64,000 nt of DNA, from positions 124,001 through 188,000 of the forward strand of contig CAVOXR010000011.1 of assembly GCA_963700475.1 (NCBI GenBank). Reading direction: 5' to 3'. Made by a program: the position numbers and the translations under genes. The stretch is from Prado023 sp963700475. Its GTDB lineage: Bacteria; Actinomycetota; Actinomycetes; S36-B12; CAIYMF01. Shown here piece by piece: positions 52,226-61,105 of this stretch (its first letter is position 1; each line of letters starts with the position of its first letter). The notes below the pieces were generated by a model. The model did not search any database, had not been told where the DNA came from, and saw only the letters and a list, made by a program, of their open reading frames with translations.

Positions 52226-53878
52226 ATGGAGGGGCCTGCTTCGTCGTTCAACGCCGATGACTGGGCCGGTCCGGGCGGCGGTTCCGACCGGGAGCCCGAT
52301 CCCGTGGAGGTTGTCGCGGCGCTACGACGCATCCTGGACAGCGTGGAGCTCCGGACCGCCCCCAGGTCTCGTGACTTCCTGGCCTACGTGGTGACCGAGA
52401 CGCTGGCTGGGCGCGGTCACCGCCTCAAGGAGCGCACTGTCGCGCGCTACGCCCTGGGGCGCGGCAAGGACTTCGACGCCGTCACCGACGCTGCCGCCCG
52501 TGTTCAGGCCAATCGGCTGCGTACGTCGTTGGAGCGGTACTACGCAGGCAGCGGGGCTGCCGAGTCGCTGGTCATCGAGCTGCCCAGGGGCAGCTACGTC
52601 CCGACGTTCGCGCCCCGGGAGACCACGTCGACGCCCCAGGAGGCCGGCCCCCTCGAGGCGGGGCTTGTCGTCGTCCAGTTCGCCGACATGCCTTCCGAAG
52701 GCGACGAGGAGCCGATGGCTCTAGCCCTCACCGAGTCACTGATCAACGCGTTGAGCACGTTCCCGGGCCTGCGGGTGATCGGGCCAGCGGTCAGTGAGCG
52801 CGGTGTCGGCGTCCGGGTGGACGCACAAGCGGCCGCGCAGGCGCTCGATGCGCAGTATGTGCTGACCGGAGCTGTGCGAACGACTCCCACCCTGGTGCGC
52901 GTGATGATCCGGCTGTCGGACGGCGTGACCGGCGAGGTGCTGTGGTCCGACGTAACCGATCAGGAACGCAGCGAGGTCACCGGATTCCACGACGAGGACG
53001 ACCTGGTCCGACGGATCGCCGCGACAGTCGGCGACTTCCGGGGGGTGATGCTGCGGGACACCACCGTGCGCCGCGCAGGTGCCCGCCTCCCCGCCGCCTA
53101 CGCGGCGACGCTGTCCTACTACCGCTACCTCGACAGCGGTACACCAGAGGACACCGAGACCGCGGCACGCGAGTTGCGCATGGCCCTGGACCTCGAGCCG
53201 GAGAACGTCATCCTGCTGTCGATGCTCGGCTCGCTCGAGTACGCGACAGCGATCCTGGAGTGGGCGCCCGACCGCGACGTGGCCCTTGCCGACGCTGAGC
53301 GCAGGGCGCGCACGGCGCTCACCCTGCACCCCGGGCACGCGCACGCGTGGACGGTGCTCGCGGGCGTGGAGTTCGCCCGGGGGCACACCGACCAATGCCA
53401 GGCCGACGCCAGCCGCGCGATCGCGCTGAGCCCGTCCCACCCGTCGATCCTCTACGGGTCGGGCGTCCTTCTGGCGCTCAGCGGCGCCTGGGAGACGGGC
53501 CTGGAGTGCATCCGCGAGTCCAACCGGCTCAACCCGTACCACCCCTGGTATCAGCACGTCCTTCTGGCCCTGGACCGGCTCATGGTCGGCGATCACACCG
53601 GCGTGCTCGCTGAGGCCAGTCTCCTCACCCACCCCGAGGACCTCTGGGGGCCCCTGATCCGCTGCCTGGCGTTCATCGGGCTTGGCCACGACGACCGGGC
53701 CCGAGAAGAGCTCAACGCCGCCCTGGCAATCGAGCCGACCCTCCTCGACAACGACGCCGTCCTGATCGTCGAGCAATTCCTCGACGGGCCCCTCGAGATC
53801 AGGACCACAATGCGGGAACGCCTGCTCGACTGGCTCGCCTCGCAACCCGATCACGCGCAGCCGCGGGCGGACGGGTGA
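52226..53878 (+). CDS. TPR protein with N-terminal winged-helix-like and TolB-like domains
   Basis: The N-terminal 130 residues have the pattern RILDSVELRTAPRSRDFLAYVVTETLAGRGHRLKERTVARYALGR and VQANRLRTSLERYYA...IELPRGSYVP, seen in proteobacterial and planctomycete proteins that join a regulatory head to TolB/TPR domains. The next part (about 150-260) contains a TolB-like stretch, LALTESLINALSTFPGLRVIG and VLTGAVRTTPTLVRVMIRLSDGVTGEVLWSD. The C-terminal 250 residues have TPR repeats (such as AERRARTALTLHPGHAHAWTVLAGVEFARG). No enzyme domain is visible. ATG 52226 is used; an upstream GTG at 52151 is possible. A hairpin at 53916-53939 follows. Confidence 0.72.
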   Translation: MEGPASSFNADDWAGPGGGSDREPDPVEVVAALRRILDSVELRTAPRSRDFLAYVVTETLAGRGHRLKERTVARYALGRGKDFDAVTDAAARVQANRLRTSLERYYAGSGAAESLVIELPRGSYVPTFAPRETTSTPQEAGPLEAGLVVVQFADMPSEGDEEPMALALTESLINALSTFPGLRVIGPAVSERGVGVRVDAQAAAQALDAQYVLTGAVRTTPTLVRVMIRLSDGVTGEVLWSDVTDQERSEVTGFHDEDDLVRRIAATVGDFRGVMLRDTTVRRAGARLPAAYAATLSYYRYLDSGTPEDTETAARELRMALDLEPENVILLSMLGSLEYATAILEWAPDRDVALADAERRARTALTLHPGHAHAWTVLAGVEFARGHTDQCQADASRAIALSPSHPSILYGSGVLLALSGAWETGLECIRESNRLNPYHPWYQHVLLALDRLMVGDHTGVLAEASLLTHPEDLWGPLIRCLAFIGLGHDDRAREELNAALAIEPTLLDNDAVLIVEQFLDGPLEIRTTMRERLLDWLASQPDHAQPRADG

Positions 53879-53915
53879 CCCCACCAGGAGGCCCTCAAGA
53901 GAGTGTCCCTCGGCG

Positions 53916-53939
53916 ATTGCGGCTGCGGGAAGCCGCAAT
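53916..53939 (+). terminator. Hairpin after TPR gene
   Basis: ATTGCGGCT (53916-53924) and AGCCGCAAT (53931-53939) pair perfectly around a 6-base loop. They lie 38 bases after the stop. Confidence 0.5.
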
Positions 53940-54109
53940 ATGAGGCCCTTCTGAGCTGACCGATATCAGCCGCGCAACGCGCGCTGCGGCAGCCCCGACC
54001 AGGGGACGGAACAGCCGCGACCCGAAGCACCACCGCATTCCCGGGGCAGCACAGCGGTTCGCCGGCCGAGGTCCTTCCGGCGTGCCATCAGCCTGCCTGG
54101 GGGCCTGCG

Positions 54110-54115
54110 TAGGGT
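54110..54115 (+). promoter_or_regulatory. -10 box of leaderless ArsB/NhaD gene
   Basis: TAGGGT is followed by 6 bases and the GTG at 54122. Confidence 0.5.
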
Positions 54116-54121
54116 TGGGCC

Positions 54122-55462
54122 GTGCCGGTGTCCCTGATCGCAGCTGCGGGGACGGCGGTGGAGGCGACGGGGGTGGGCCCGTCGGGGTGGCTGGCGGTGG
54201 CCATCTTCGTCGGGGTGTACGTCCTGGTCGCCACCGAACGGGTGCACCGGGTGGCTGCCGCCCTCGGGGGTGCTGGGCTGGTCCTCGCGTTCGGCATCGT
54301 TGACTCCGAGGAGGCGTTCTACTCCCGGGAGACCGGCATCGACTGGGACGTCATCTTCCTGCTGCTCGGGATGATGCTGGTGGTCGGGATACTGCGGCGG
54401 ACCGGGGCCTTCGAGTACCTGGCGATCCACTCCGCGAAGCTCGCCCGGGGGCAGCCCCGCAGACTTCTGATCCTGCTGGTCCTGGTGACGGCCGGCGCCT
54501 CGGCCCTACTGGACAACGTGACGACCGTGCTGCTGATCGCGCCGCTGACCATCTCGGTGTGCCGGCAGCTGGGTATCCGGCCGGTGCCGTTCCTGCTGGC
54601 TGAGGCGTTCGCCTCCAACATCGGGGGGGCGGCCACCCTGGTCGGCGATCCGCCGAACATCATCATCGCCAGCCGAGCGAACCTCACGTTCACCGACTTC
54701 CTGGTGCACATGACCCCGGTCGTGCTGGTCATCCTGGCCGCGTTCCTGGGCCTGGCGTTGTGGATGTTCCGCGCCGACCTGCGCGCGAAGCCCGAGCATT
54801 CCGAGGCCCTGGCCGCGATGGATGAGGACTCCGCGATCACCGACCGGCGAATGCTGACCGCCTGCGTGGTGGTCCTGGTCGCGATCGTGGGCGGGTTCCT
54901 GACCCAGCGTCAGACGGGGCTGTCGCCCGCGGTCGTGGCGCTGCTCGGGGCCGGGGTGCTGATCCTGCTGTCCCCTTTGCGGGTCGGGGAGCTGCTCAAG
55001 GAGGTCGAGTGGGAGACGCTGGCGTTCTTCATGGGACTGTTCATCATCGTCGGTGCGCTGGTCCGGGTGGGCGCCCTGGAGGCGCTGGCCACCCGGATCG
55101 CCGACCTGACCGGCGCCGCCGTGGCACCCACCCTGATGGTCGTGCTGGGGGGCTCAGCGGTCGCGTCGGCGATCGTCGACAACATCCCCTTCGTCACCGC
55201 GATGACCCCGGTCGTGGACTCGCTGATCGCCACCAACCCGGCCCTGGGCGCCGATGGCGCGCTCTGGTGGTCGTTGGCCCTCGGTGCTGACCTCGGCGGG
55301 AACGCCACCCTCATCGGGGCCAGTGCCAACGTCGTGATCGTCGGGGTCGCGGCCAAGAACGGCATCACCATCACGTTCGCCCACTGGCTGCGCTACGGCA
55401 TCCCGACCGCCGTCCTATCCATCGCGATCTGCGTCCCCTACCTTCTCCTGCGCTACGCGTGA
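54122..55462 (+). CDS. ArsB/NhaD-type ion permease
   Basis: The 446-residue protein of the ion transporter superfamily has about 11-12 helices. Family phrases are GIDWDVIFLLLGMMLVVGILRRTGAFEYLAI (about 73-105), ALLDNVTTVLLIAPLTI, GGAATLVGDPPNIIIASRANLTFTDFL (DPPN motif) and a matching second half with SAIVDNIPFVTAMTPVVD and LGGNATLIGASANVV. Whether it carries arsenite, Na+/H+ or anions cannot be read. It is not in the ars operon at 61106-63971. GTG start with a leaderless box at 54110-54115. It converges on the sugar permease gene. Confidence 0.8.
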   Translation: MPVSLIAAAGTAVEATGVGPSGWLAVAIFVGVYVLVATERVHRVAAALGGAGLVLAFGIVDSEEAFYSRETGIDWDVIFLLLGMMLVVGILRRTGAFEYLAIHSAKLARGQPRRLLILLVLVTAGASALLDNVTTVLLIAPLTISVCRQLGIRPVPFLLAEAFASNIGGAATLVGDPPNIIIASRANLTFTDFLVHMTPVVLVILAAFLGLALWMFRADLRAKPEHSEALAAMDEDSAITDRRMLTACVVVLVAIVGGFLTQRQTGLSPAVVALLGAGVLILLSPLRVGELLKEVEWETLAFFMGLFIIVGALVRVGALEALATRIADLTGAAVAPTLMVVLGGSAVASAIVDNIPFVTAMTPVVDSLIATNPALGADGALWWSLALGADLGGNATLIGASANVVIVGVAAKNGITITFAHWLRYGIPTAVLSIAICVPYLLLRYA

Positions 55463-55539
55463 ACGTTGCCGGATCCCCATCACGGGTCTCCTCCGCACGG
55501 CCCTGGCACGACCCACGCCAAGACCGGTGCGGTATAGGC

Positions 55540-56442
55540 CTACCCCTTGACCGCGGATCCGAGGTCGGCGGAGGTGAAGTGCCGTTGGAAGGCGACGAAC
55601 AGCAGGATCGCGGGGACGGCGAGCAGGACCCCGCCGGCCAGGGTGGCTCCGTCGGGGTTGTCGGCACGGGCGGCCAGGTTCTGCATGTAGTTGGCCAGGG
55701 ATACGGCGAACGGTTGCATCTCCTGCTTCTTGGTGACCAGGAAGGGCCACAGGAACTCGTTCCATGGCCCGATGAAGGTGATCAGCAGGGCAGTCAGGAT
55801 CGCCGGCTTGGCCAGCGGGATTCCGATCTTGGTGAGCAGTCTGATCTCTCCGGCGCCGTCGATGCGTGCGGCTTCGAGGATCTCCCGGGGGATCTGGATG
55901 AAGAATTGGCGGAAGATGAAGACTGCGGTGGAGTTGATCGCGAATGGCAGGATCATGCCCCAGTAGCTGTCGCCGAGCCCGTAGGTCCGCACGATGAGCA
56001 CGTACAGCGGGATCATGAGCAGCTGGAAGGGCACGATCAGCACCAGCAGCATGGCGCTGAAGATCGTGGCCTTGCCGCGGAACTCCATCTGGGCCAGGGC
56101 CCATCCGGCGAGCAGCCCGAAGAACAGGGTGCCCAGGAGCACGCCCATGGTGAAGATCGCGGAGTTGAGCAGGCCACGTGTGGCGTCGATGCTCGTGTTG
56201 ATCTGGGAGTAGTTGTTCAGTGTCATGTTCGACGGGTCGGGCAGCATGCCCCGCAGGGACTTGTCCGCCTCCTCCTGGAAGGACCCCACAACCATGTAGT
56301 AGAAGGGGAACAAGAACATGAACGCCCCGAGGCACAGCAGCAGGAACCGACCTGGTTGTCGTTTGGCGGTGTCCTCGTGGGGTTCGGATCTCGATCAGGT
56401 CGTCCGCGTTCGGTAGGGCGACTCCGACACGGGGATGGCCAT
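55540..56442 (-). CDS. Sugar ABC transporter permease (MalG/CUT1 type), in-frame TGA
   Basis: This second inner-membrane subunit of a CUT1 sugar importer has six membrane segments and the EAA loop EAARIDGAGEIRLLTKIGIPLAKPA (about 190-215 of the corrected protein). The first membrane segment is RFLLLCLGAFMFLFPFYYM. The natural ATG at 56442, with AGGAGG 9 bases upstream, gives MAIPVSESPYRTRTT and then a TGA at 56395-56397 in the same frame as the rest; CGA (Arg) there would restore the gene. Alternatively a short version starts at 56319. It ends 77 bases from the convergent ArsB/NhaD gene. Confidence 0.72.
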
Positions 56443-56444
56443 GA

Positions 56445-57385
56445 TCAGTCCTCCTCAGGAAGCGGCGCTGGACCAAGGCGATCACGAGGGTGAACACGAT
56501 CAGGATCATGCCGATGGCGGCTGCGTAGCCGGCGTTTCCCTGTTCGACGCCTCGCTGGTAGAGGTAGAAGACCGGGGTGATCGAGGCTCCGTTGGGTCCC
56601 CCGCCGTTGGTCAGCAGGTAGGGCTCGGTGAACAGGTTCATGCCGGTGATGGTGGCCAGGACCACGACGAGCACGGTGGCTGGGCGAACACCGGGCATGG
56701 TCACGTGCCGGAAGGCGATCCGCCGATTCGCCCCGTCAGGGCGGCTGATTCGTAGAGCTCCTTGGGGACGTTCTGCAGTGCGGCCAGGTAGAGCACGATG
56801 AAGTACCCGAGCTGCTTCCAGGTCACGTAGAGCGCGATCATCGGCATCGCCCAGGTCTTGTTGATGAGCCAGGAGGGATCCGGTGCCAGCGGGCCGAGGA
56901 TCGTGTTGACCAGGCCGTCCTGGCCGAACATGAACAGCCACACGGCGATGATCGCCACGCTGGCTGTCACGTAGGGCAGGTAGTAGGAGGTGCGGAAGAA
57001 CGTCAGTCCGCGGATCTTGGTGTTCAGGGCGGTCGCCAGGATCAGGGCCCCGAAGACGGTCAGGGGCACGTTGATGATCAGGAACTCGACCGCGTGCAGC
57101 ATGGAGGACTGGAACGTGGGGTCGGTGAAGGCCCGGATGTAGTTGTCCAGGCCGACCCACGGCCGGTCAACCACCACCCCAGGTGCGGCGAAGTAGTAGT
57201 CGCGGAAGGAGGCCGTGAACTGCAGCACGAGGGGGTAGACGAAGATCCCGAGCAGGTAGATCAGGTAGGGGGCGAGCAGCACGAATGCGAGTGGGTGCTT
57301 GCCCAGGAACCCGAACCGCTTGGTGAGCGGGCTTCGCCCGGGTCCGGGTGACGGGGACGCTGGTCGTGACGGGAACACTGGTCAT
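56445..57385 (-). CDS. Sugar ABC transporter permease (MalF/CUT1 type), frameshifted
   Basis: The partner permease of the CUT1 importer begins with MTSVPVTTSVPVTRTRAKP, read at 57385, 9 bases after the binding-protein stop. An extra C in the CCC run near 57330 then breaks the frame; corrected, it continues LTKRFGFLGKHPLAFVLLAPYLIYLLGIF. Later parts include SYYLPYVTASVAIIAVWLFMFGQDG. A missing base near 56738 is needed to pass from YESAAL to DGANRRIAFRHVTMPGV, the EAA loop. No stop is seen in the final frame before malG; a TGA at 56445-56447 would fit after another indel. Several lesions, so status is doubtful. Confidence 0.65.
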
Positions 57386-57394
57386 GGCTTCGAC

Positions 57395-58697
57395 CTAGCC
57401 GTTGGCGGCGAGTTGGTTGACCTCCTCGGCTGCCGTGTCGAAGGCCGGTTGCAGGTCACCCTCACCGAACACCACGGCCTTGGTCCACATGTCGCGGAAC
57501 ACCTGCCAGATCTCGGTCGAGTTGGCCACGTTGGGCACCTCGATGACCCGACCCGCCTGGTCGGCGAACTGCGTGTAATCGGGATTCTCGGCCAAGTAGT
57601 CGGGGTAGGTGGTGACCAGGTCCTTGCGCAACGGCATCTGCCCGGTGGTGTTCAGCCATTCCTCGTCGCTGGCCAGACTGGTGGTGTACTTCAGGAAGTC
57701 CCATGCTGTGCCGTTGTTCTCGCAGGCCGAGTACAGCCCGACGTTCTTGGCATCGGAGAACGTCATGATCTCCTCAGCGGGCTTGCCGTCCTTGGTCGGC
57801 ACCGGGGCCACGCCCCAGTCGACATCCTCGCCGTAGACCTTGATGGCCCACGGCCCCACGATCGACATCGCGGCCACCCCATCCTTGAACGAGTCACCGT
57901 TGTACTTCTCCTGGGGGGCCAGACCGCGTTCGTACATGGTCCGCCAGAACTGGCCCACCGCGACCCCCTCGGGGGAGTTGAACGTTGCCTTTCCGTCGAC
58001 CACCAGTTGCTTCTGGGCCGCGGCGGCGAACAACGGGTAGAAGTCGAACCACGACTGGAAGAACTCGCTGCTGGGAGCCGGGTAGATCGCGGCCTTGGCC
58101 GCCCCGGAGTCGACAATCTGTCTGGGAGGTGGCCAGGAACTCGTCATAGGTCGCCAGCGGCGGGTTGTCGGGGTCGATGCCCGCTTCTCGGAAGATGTCC
58201 TTGTTGTAGAAGATCATCACCGGATTGAGCTTCCACGGGAACTGGTAGTACATGCCGTCGGAGGACTTGTACTGCTCCACCTGGGTTCCGCCACGTTCCT
58301 GGATGTAGGCCGCACCATCCGGGAAGGTGTCGAGGGCCACGAGTCCACCGGCGCGCTGGAACATCGGCACCGCGGACGGCGCGGTGTTGTAGATCAGGCA
58401 CGGCGCCGTCCCGGCGGTGATTGACGCGAAGATGACCTCCTCCGAGGTCTTGCCCGCGGGGATCTCCTGTCCGGTGACCTCCTGGTCGGGGTGCTCGGCG
58501 TTCCACGCCTTGACCATGGACTTGCCCCAGGCGACCTCTTCGGGGTTGTTGGAGTACCAGATCGTGATTGGGCCGGTGGCCATGCTGGCTGCGGGCGCCG
58601 GGCCGGCGCCGGTGTCCGTGGCGCACCCGGCCAAACCCCCGGCCAGGCCCAGGACCAGGGCGGCGGATAGAACGTGATTGATTCTGATTGCAGACAT
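57395..58697 (-). CDS. Sugar-binding lipoprotein of ABC importer, frameshifted
   Basis: This is a CUT1 extracellular solute-binding lipoprotein of about 433 residues. The N-terminus INHVLSAALVLGLAGGLAGC holds the signal and lipobox. Then come ITIWYSNNPEEVAWGKSMVKAW (about 45-66) and an aromatic-rich SDGMYYQFPWKLNPVMIFYNKD segment. The frame breaks near 58118, where ACCTCCC has one C too many; corrected it reads FLATSRQIVDSGAAKAAIYPA. GGAGG is before ATG and lies within a hairpin (58701-58716). The substrate is probably a mannoside, given the divergent GH130 gene. Confidence 0.78.
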
Positions 58698-58700
58698 GTT

Positions 58701-58716
58701 CGGACCTCCAGGTCCG
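58701..58716 (-). promoter_or_regulatory. Hairpin containing the ribosome site of the sugar-binding gene
   Basis: On the minus strand the arms CGGACC and GGTCCG flank TGGA. The GGAGG ribosome site lies partly inside. Pairing would hide it, so translation might be controlled by its opening. Confidence 0.4.
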
Positions 58717-58724
58717 TCCCGGTA

Positions 58725-58738
58725 GTGTAGATCTACAC
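58725..58738. promoter_or_regulatory. 14-base perfect palindrome, likely sugar operator
   Basis: GTGTAGATCTACAC is its own reverse complement. It lies just downstream of a TTGACA-like -35 (near 58765 on the minus strand), at about the expected transcription start of the importer operon. It fits GntR-family operator shape. No such regulator gene lies in the window. Confidence 0.6.
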
Positions 58739-58860
58739 CGGATACCTCCACCGTATACTGGTTGTCAACCCCGATGCGTCCTGAACTGCTGGACCCGCTC
58801 GGTGATCAGGACTCAGGCGCACGGGTCGGCAACACTGGCTGCCCGAGGAAGAGGTTCGTG

Positions 58861-59965
58861 ATGACGATCACCGTGCGCCGCAGTGCCCGGAACCCCCTTG
58901 ATCCAGCCGGGGGATGTTCCGCCCTCGCGACCGGATCTGAAGGTCGTGGGGGTGTTCAATGCCGGGATCGCCGTGCAGGGGGACGAGGTGGTGGCGCTGC
59001 TGCGGGTGGCGGAGGCCGCAGCGGGGGGCACCGTGGAGCACCCCGTCGTGGTCGATGCCGTCGGTGGCCGGATCACCCAGCGCCGTTTGGACCGGGTGGC
59101 GCTGGTAGCCCAGGGGTGGGACTTCAGCGACTCACGGGTGGTCCGTGGTCCCGGCCCGGACGGCGCGTAGACCGTTCGGCACCTGACGTCGATCTCGCAC
59201 TTGCGGGTGGCGCGGTCCACCGACGGCGAGCAGTTCGAGGTCGCACCTGCCCCGGCCATCTCCCCGGAGGGACCATTCGAGGAATGGGGCTGTGAGGATC
59301 CCCGGATCGTGGAGGTCGAGGGACAGTACGTCGTCACCTACTCCGCGGTGTCGCGGCACGGAATAGCCACGATGATGGCCACCAGCACCGACCTGGTGAC
59401 GTTCACGCGGCAGGGTCTGATGTTCGCCCCGGAGAATCGCAATGTGGCGATCTTCCCTCGCCGGATCGGCGACTACTACTACGCCCTGCACCGGCCCGTT
59501 CCGCAGATGGTCGGCGATCCAGCCATGTGGATCGCCCAGTCACCGGACCTGCGGCACTGGGGGGCGCACGGCCTGATCACGACCACCAGCGGGTCGGGCT
59601 GGCAATCGGGGCGGATCGGCGCGGCCGCGCCGCCGATCTGGACCGAGTCCGGGTGGCTGACCATCTACCACGCCGCAGACGCAGCGAACCGCTACTGCCT
59701 GGGCGCCATGCTGCTCCCCCTCGAGGATCCGCGGCGGATCTCCCATCGCCTGCCGATGCCCATCCTGGAGCCTGAGGCCGACTACGAGACCAGCGGCTTC
59801 TTCTCCGAGGTCGTGTTCGCCTGCGGCGCGGCCCAGTTCCACGGCGACCTGTGGATCTACTACGGTGCCGCGGATCGCAGCTTCGCCGGGGCGCGGTTCA
59901 GCCTGGCCGAGCTGACCACTGAACTGCTCAAGCATCCAGTCGCAGGCACTGAGCAGACCGCGTGA
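58861..59965 (+). CDS. GH130 beta-mannoside phosphorylase, frameshift and in-frame TAG
   Basis: The GH130 enzymes phosphorolyse beta-mannosides, releasing mannose-1-phosphate. The start TITVRRSARNPL matches the family; an extra base near 58899 breaks the frame, after which IQPGDVPPSRPDLKVVGVFNAG follows. An in-frame TAG at 59168-59170 sits between PGPDGA and TVRHLTSISHLRVARS; CAG would restore it. The catalytic Asp motif is WGCEDPRIVEV (about 140), with VAIFPRRIGDYYYALHRP and YYGAADRSFAGARFSL further on. The corrected length is about 367. It is next to a sugar importer and DUF1861, which together form a mannoside-use locus. Confidence 0.78.
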
Positions 59966-60930
59966 TGGCGCGGACCTGTGACCAACTGCTCGCCGAGCAC
60001 CGGCGCCGCAACGCTCCCCTCGAGGCCGCCAAGCTGGTGTTCCGCGGCGTCGACGGTTTGGACGTCTACAACATCTCCAGCCCGTTCGGCAATCCCGACG
60101 ATCCCGCTCAGGTGCTGATCGCAGGTCGCGTGGAAGCCCGGGACAGCGAGCACTCGACGATCAGGTTCTTCACCCAGGCCGCCTCCGGTGAATGGGTGCT
60201 CGTGCCGACACTGCCCACCTTGGACCTGCAGGATCCGTTCGTCTCGGTCCACGGCGGAGTCCTGCACCTCGGTGGTGTGGAGATCGTCGAAGACCCCGCG
60301 GGGCTGCCGGGCAACCCGTTCCAGTACCGCACGGTCATCCTCTCCTGCCCCAGCCTGCGGGCGGCGCGGACCGTCTTCACCGGACCGTGGGGCATGAAGG
60401 GCATCCGCCTGGTCGACACCCAGGATGGCCGACTTGGGGTGTTCACCAGACCACGGCACGGGGCCGACGGACGGGGCCGCATCGGGTTCACGATCATCGA
60501 CTCGATCGCGGACCTCACTGTGGAACGGGTGGAGTCGGCGCCCCGGCTGGCAGACCTGTTCACTGCTGAGGAATGGGGCGGGGTGAACCAGGCCACCCTG
60601 CTCGATGACGGTCGCCTCGGAGTGCTGGGTCACATCGCCACCTTCGACGACGAGGGAAGCCGGCACTACTACGCCATGTCCTTGGTGCTCAACCCGGCGG
60701 ACTCGACCTGGACCGACCAGCACGTGCTCTTCGAGCGCGTGGACCTACCGGCAGGAGAATCGAAACGTCGAGACCTGGTCGATGTCGTATACCCCGGAGG
60801 GTTGGCCTGGGATCGGCGAAGCGCCACCGTGTACTGCGGAGCCGGGGACGCCGAGGCCTATCAGGTGACGATCCCCATCCCCTTTCCCGATCTCAGCGAC
60901 GCGCCAGCCGCCGGCCGCTCTCGGGGCTGA
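59965..60930 (+). CDS. DUF1861-family protein
   Basis: The 321-residue protein belongs to DUF1861 and appears intact. It has DQLLAEHRRRNAPLEAAKLVFRGVDGLDVYNISSPF (about 5-40), TFDDEGSRHYYAMSLVL and FERVDLPAGESKRRDLVDVVYPGGLAWD (about 258-285). The family resembles a five-bladed propeller similar to GH43/GH130-type folds and often accompanies mannoside genes. Its role may be hydrolytic, but is not established. The ATG at 59965 overlaps the GH130 stop by one base (TGATG). Confidence 0.75.
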   Translation: MARTCDQLLAEHRRRNAPLEAAKLVFRGVDGLDVYNISSPFGNPDDPAQVLIAGRVEARDSEHSTIRFFTQAASGEWVLVPTLPTLDLQDPFVSVHGGVLHLGGVEIVEDPAGLPGNPFQYRTVILSCPSLRAARTVFTGPWGMKGIRLVDTQDGRLGVFTRPRHGADGRGRIGFTIIDSIADLTVERVESAPRLADLFTAEEWGGVNQATLLDDGRLGVLGHIATFDDEGSRHYYAMSLVLNPADSTWTDQHVLFERVDLPAGESKRRDLVDVVYPGGLAWDRRSATVYCGAGDAEAYQVTIPIPFPDLSDAPAAGRSRG

Positions 60931-61105
60931 TCGGGGTGTCAGTTCATCCGGAAGTGGTGATGGAGCGCCGACTGGTCGGCCTGGGACATCAGTTGCCGAC
61001 CGGATGGAACCGAGGCGTCGGCACGGCCGGGGCGCTGGCCGACGGGGTGCCCATCGGCCCTGTCCGCACCCGGCGCTCGCCCGAAGCACGACAGCACGCC
61101 CCGCC

